Of a DNA stretch of 5,902 nt, positions 5,582 to 5,902 are shown piece by piece. Made by a program: the position numbers and the translations under genes. The stretch covers positions 1-5,902 of the forward strand of contig CAYZIS010000064.1 of assembly GCA_964478545.1 (NCBI GenBank), in the 5' to 3' direction. This DNA comes from DQWO01 sp964478545. GTDB taxonomy: Bacteria > Desulfobacterota > Anaeroferrophillalia > Anaeroferrophillales > Anaeroferrophillaceae. Under the pieces are notes generated by a model. The model was not told the DNA's origin, searched no databases, and saw nothing but the letters and a program-made list of their open reading frames with translations. Within the stretch, counting starts at the first letter, position 1; the number at the start of each line of letters is the position of its first letter.

Positions 5582-5824
5582 GAAAGGGGACTGCGATTGG
5601 CAGGAACAAAACTTTTCAGGTGAGCATAAACCTGGGCCAGCAACTGGCAGTCAATGAGCGCCCCATGCCGGCTACAGCCGGAACGATCAATGGAGAAACG
5701 CTGACAATATTGCGCCCCCTCTGGGCTGGCCACCTTTAAGTTCCAGACAAACAATTTCGATAATCCGGTGGCCATTTTTGGCCGAGATCCCGGTAGTTTC
5801 CGTATCCAAAACTATTTCACGCAT
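5578..5824 (-). pseudogene. dnaQ: dnaQ-like 3'-5' exonuclease (Pol III epsilon type), internal deletion
   Basis: The ends of one DnaQ-family exonuclease are present in two frames. The N-terminal piece from ATG 5824 reads MREIVLDTETTGISAKNGHR then IIEIVCLELKGGQP. It contains the Exo I motif DTETTG and the family's IIEIG-type strand, here with V in place of G. The C-terminal piece reads AQYCQRFSIDRSGCSRHGAL then IDCQLLAQVYAHL and ends at TGA 5578. It contains the Exo III HGAL.D motif. The roughly 100 residues expected between them, with the Exo II motif, are missing. The join near 5715-5730 shifts the frame, so neither frame encodes both ends. An intact family member is about 230-240 residues and proofreads DNA polymerase III. 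This copy cannot be catalytic; a functional copy should exist elsewhere. Its start overlaps the upstream gene by 8 nt (ATGCGTGA). Confidence 0.85.
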
Positions 5825-5902
5825 TTTGGGCTTCTTTCTTCTCAATCTCTGCCAGCAATTCACAGACCTTCCTTTCATGCCAGCAGCCAGATGGTACTTG
5901 AT
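5817..5902 (-). CDS. 3' end of an unidentified gene upstream of dnaQ (partial)
   Basis: A frame entering from the right edge gives QVPSGCWHERKVCELLAEIE then KKEAQNA and stops at TGA 5819-5817. The Glu/Lys/Leu-rich helical composition looks like a real protein C-terminus. The stop overlaps the dnaQ ATG as ATGCGTGA, the same coupling style as gpgP-gpgS, which supports it as the authentic upstream gene of a former operon. An alternative frame starting at 5878 would instead extend the dnaQ N-terminus by 18 Arg/Lys-rich residues; that extension is not typical of DnaQ. Family not recognised. Confidence 0.5.
   Translation of the reverse strand, partial: QVPSGCWHERKVCELLAEIEKKEAQNA

Noticed and set aside
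5710..5735. Programmed frameshift joining the two dnaQ pieces
   Set aside because: About 100 residues including Exo II are physically missing, so a frameshift would not make a working enzyme, and no slippery heptamer is evident.

Overview
The window looks like bacterial chromosome of intermediate GC content. I favour a deltaproteobacterial or related anaerobic lineage, because of the gene mix (DUF362 ferredoxin-type protein, WrbA-like flavodoxin, ST1585-like metallo-hydrolase, glucosylglycerate genes). That placement is inference from gene content only; there is no rRNA or other marker gene. No tRNA, rRNA, CRISPR array, transposase or phage gene was seen.

Layout. On the plus strand: the last 22 codons of an unknown gene (2-70), a probable promoter (108-137), a D-amino-acid aminotransferase gene (216-1049), and, overlapping its stop by ATGA, only the first ~50 codons of a class I/II aminotransferase (1046 to about 1200). 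Everything else is on the minus strand. Read right to left it is: the 3' end of an unknown gene (5900-5817), a dnaQ-like exonuclease pseudogene (5824-5578), a 135-bp inverted-repeat element (5540-5406), gpgP (5390-4596), gpgS (4603-3389), a flavodoxin-family gene (3371-2895), a strong terminator (2872-2806), a DUF362 ferredoxin pseudogene (2795-2279), a 172-bp inverted-repeat element (2281-2110) and an MBL-fold hydrolase (2105-1212).

The intact core is the gpgP-gpgS-flavodoxin operon. gpgP and gpgS overlap by 8 nt, gpgS and the flavodoxin gene are 17 nt apart, and a terminator follows. GpgS should join a nucleotide-activated glucose to 3-phosphoglycerate, and GpgP should remove the phosphate to give glucosylglycerate, a compatible solute linked to salt stress or nitrogen shortage. 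gpgP carries G10 and G8 tracts that could make it prone to slippage.

The most striking property is decay. Three separate genes are broken. The aminotransferase has lost its 3' part. DUF362 has an in-frame TAA plus loss of its middle, while its N-terminal and [4Fe-4S] ends remain. dnaQ has lost its middle, including the Exo II region, while its Exo I and Exo III ends remain. Two non-coding inverted-repeat elements lie directly next to two of these pseudogenes. This suggests a genome undergoing deletion-driven reduction, or assembly collapse that imitates it. I see no convincing new multi-gene system; the decay pattern, the repeat elements and the homopolymer tracts in gpgP are the parts that merit follow-up.
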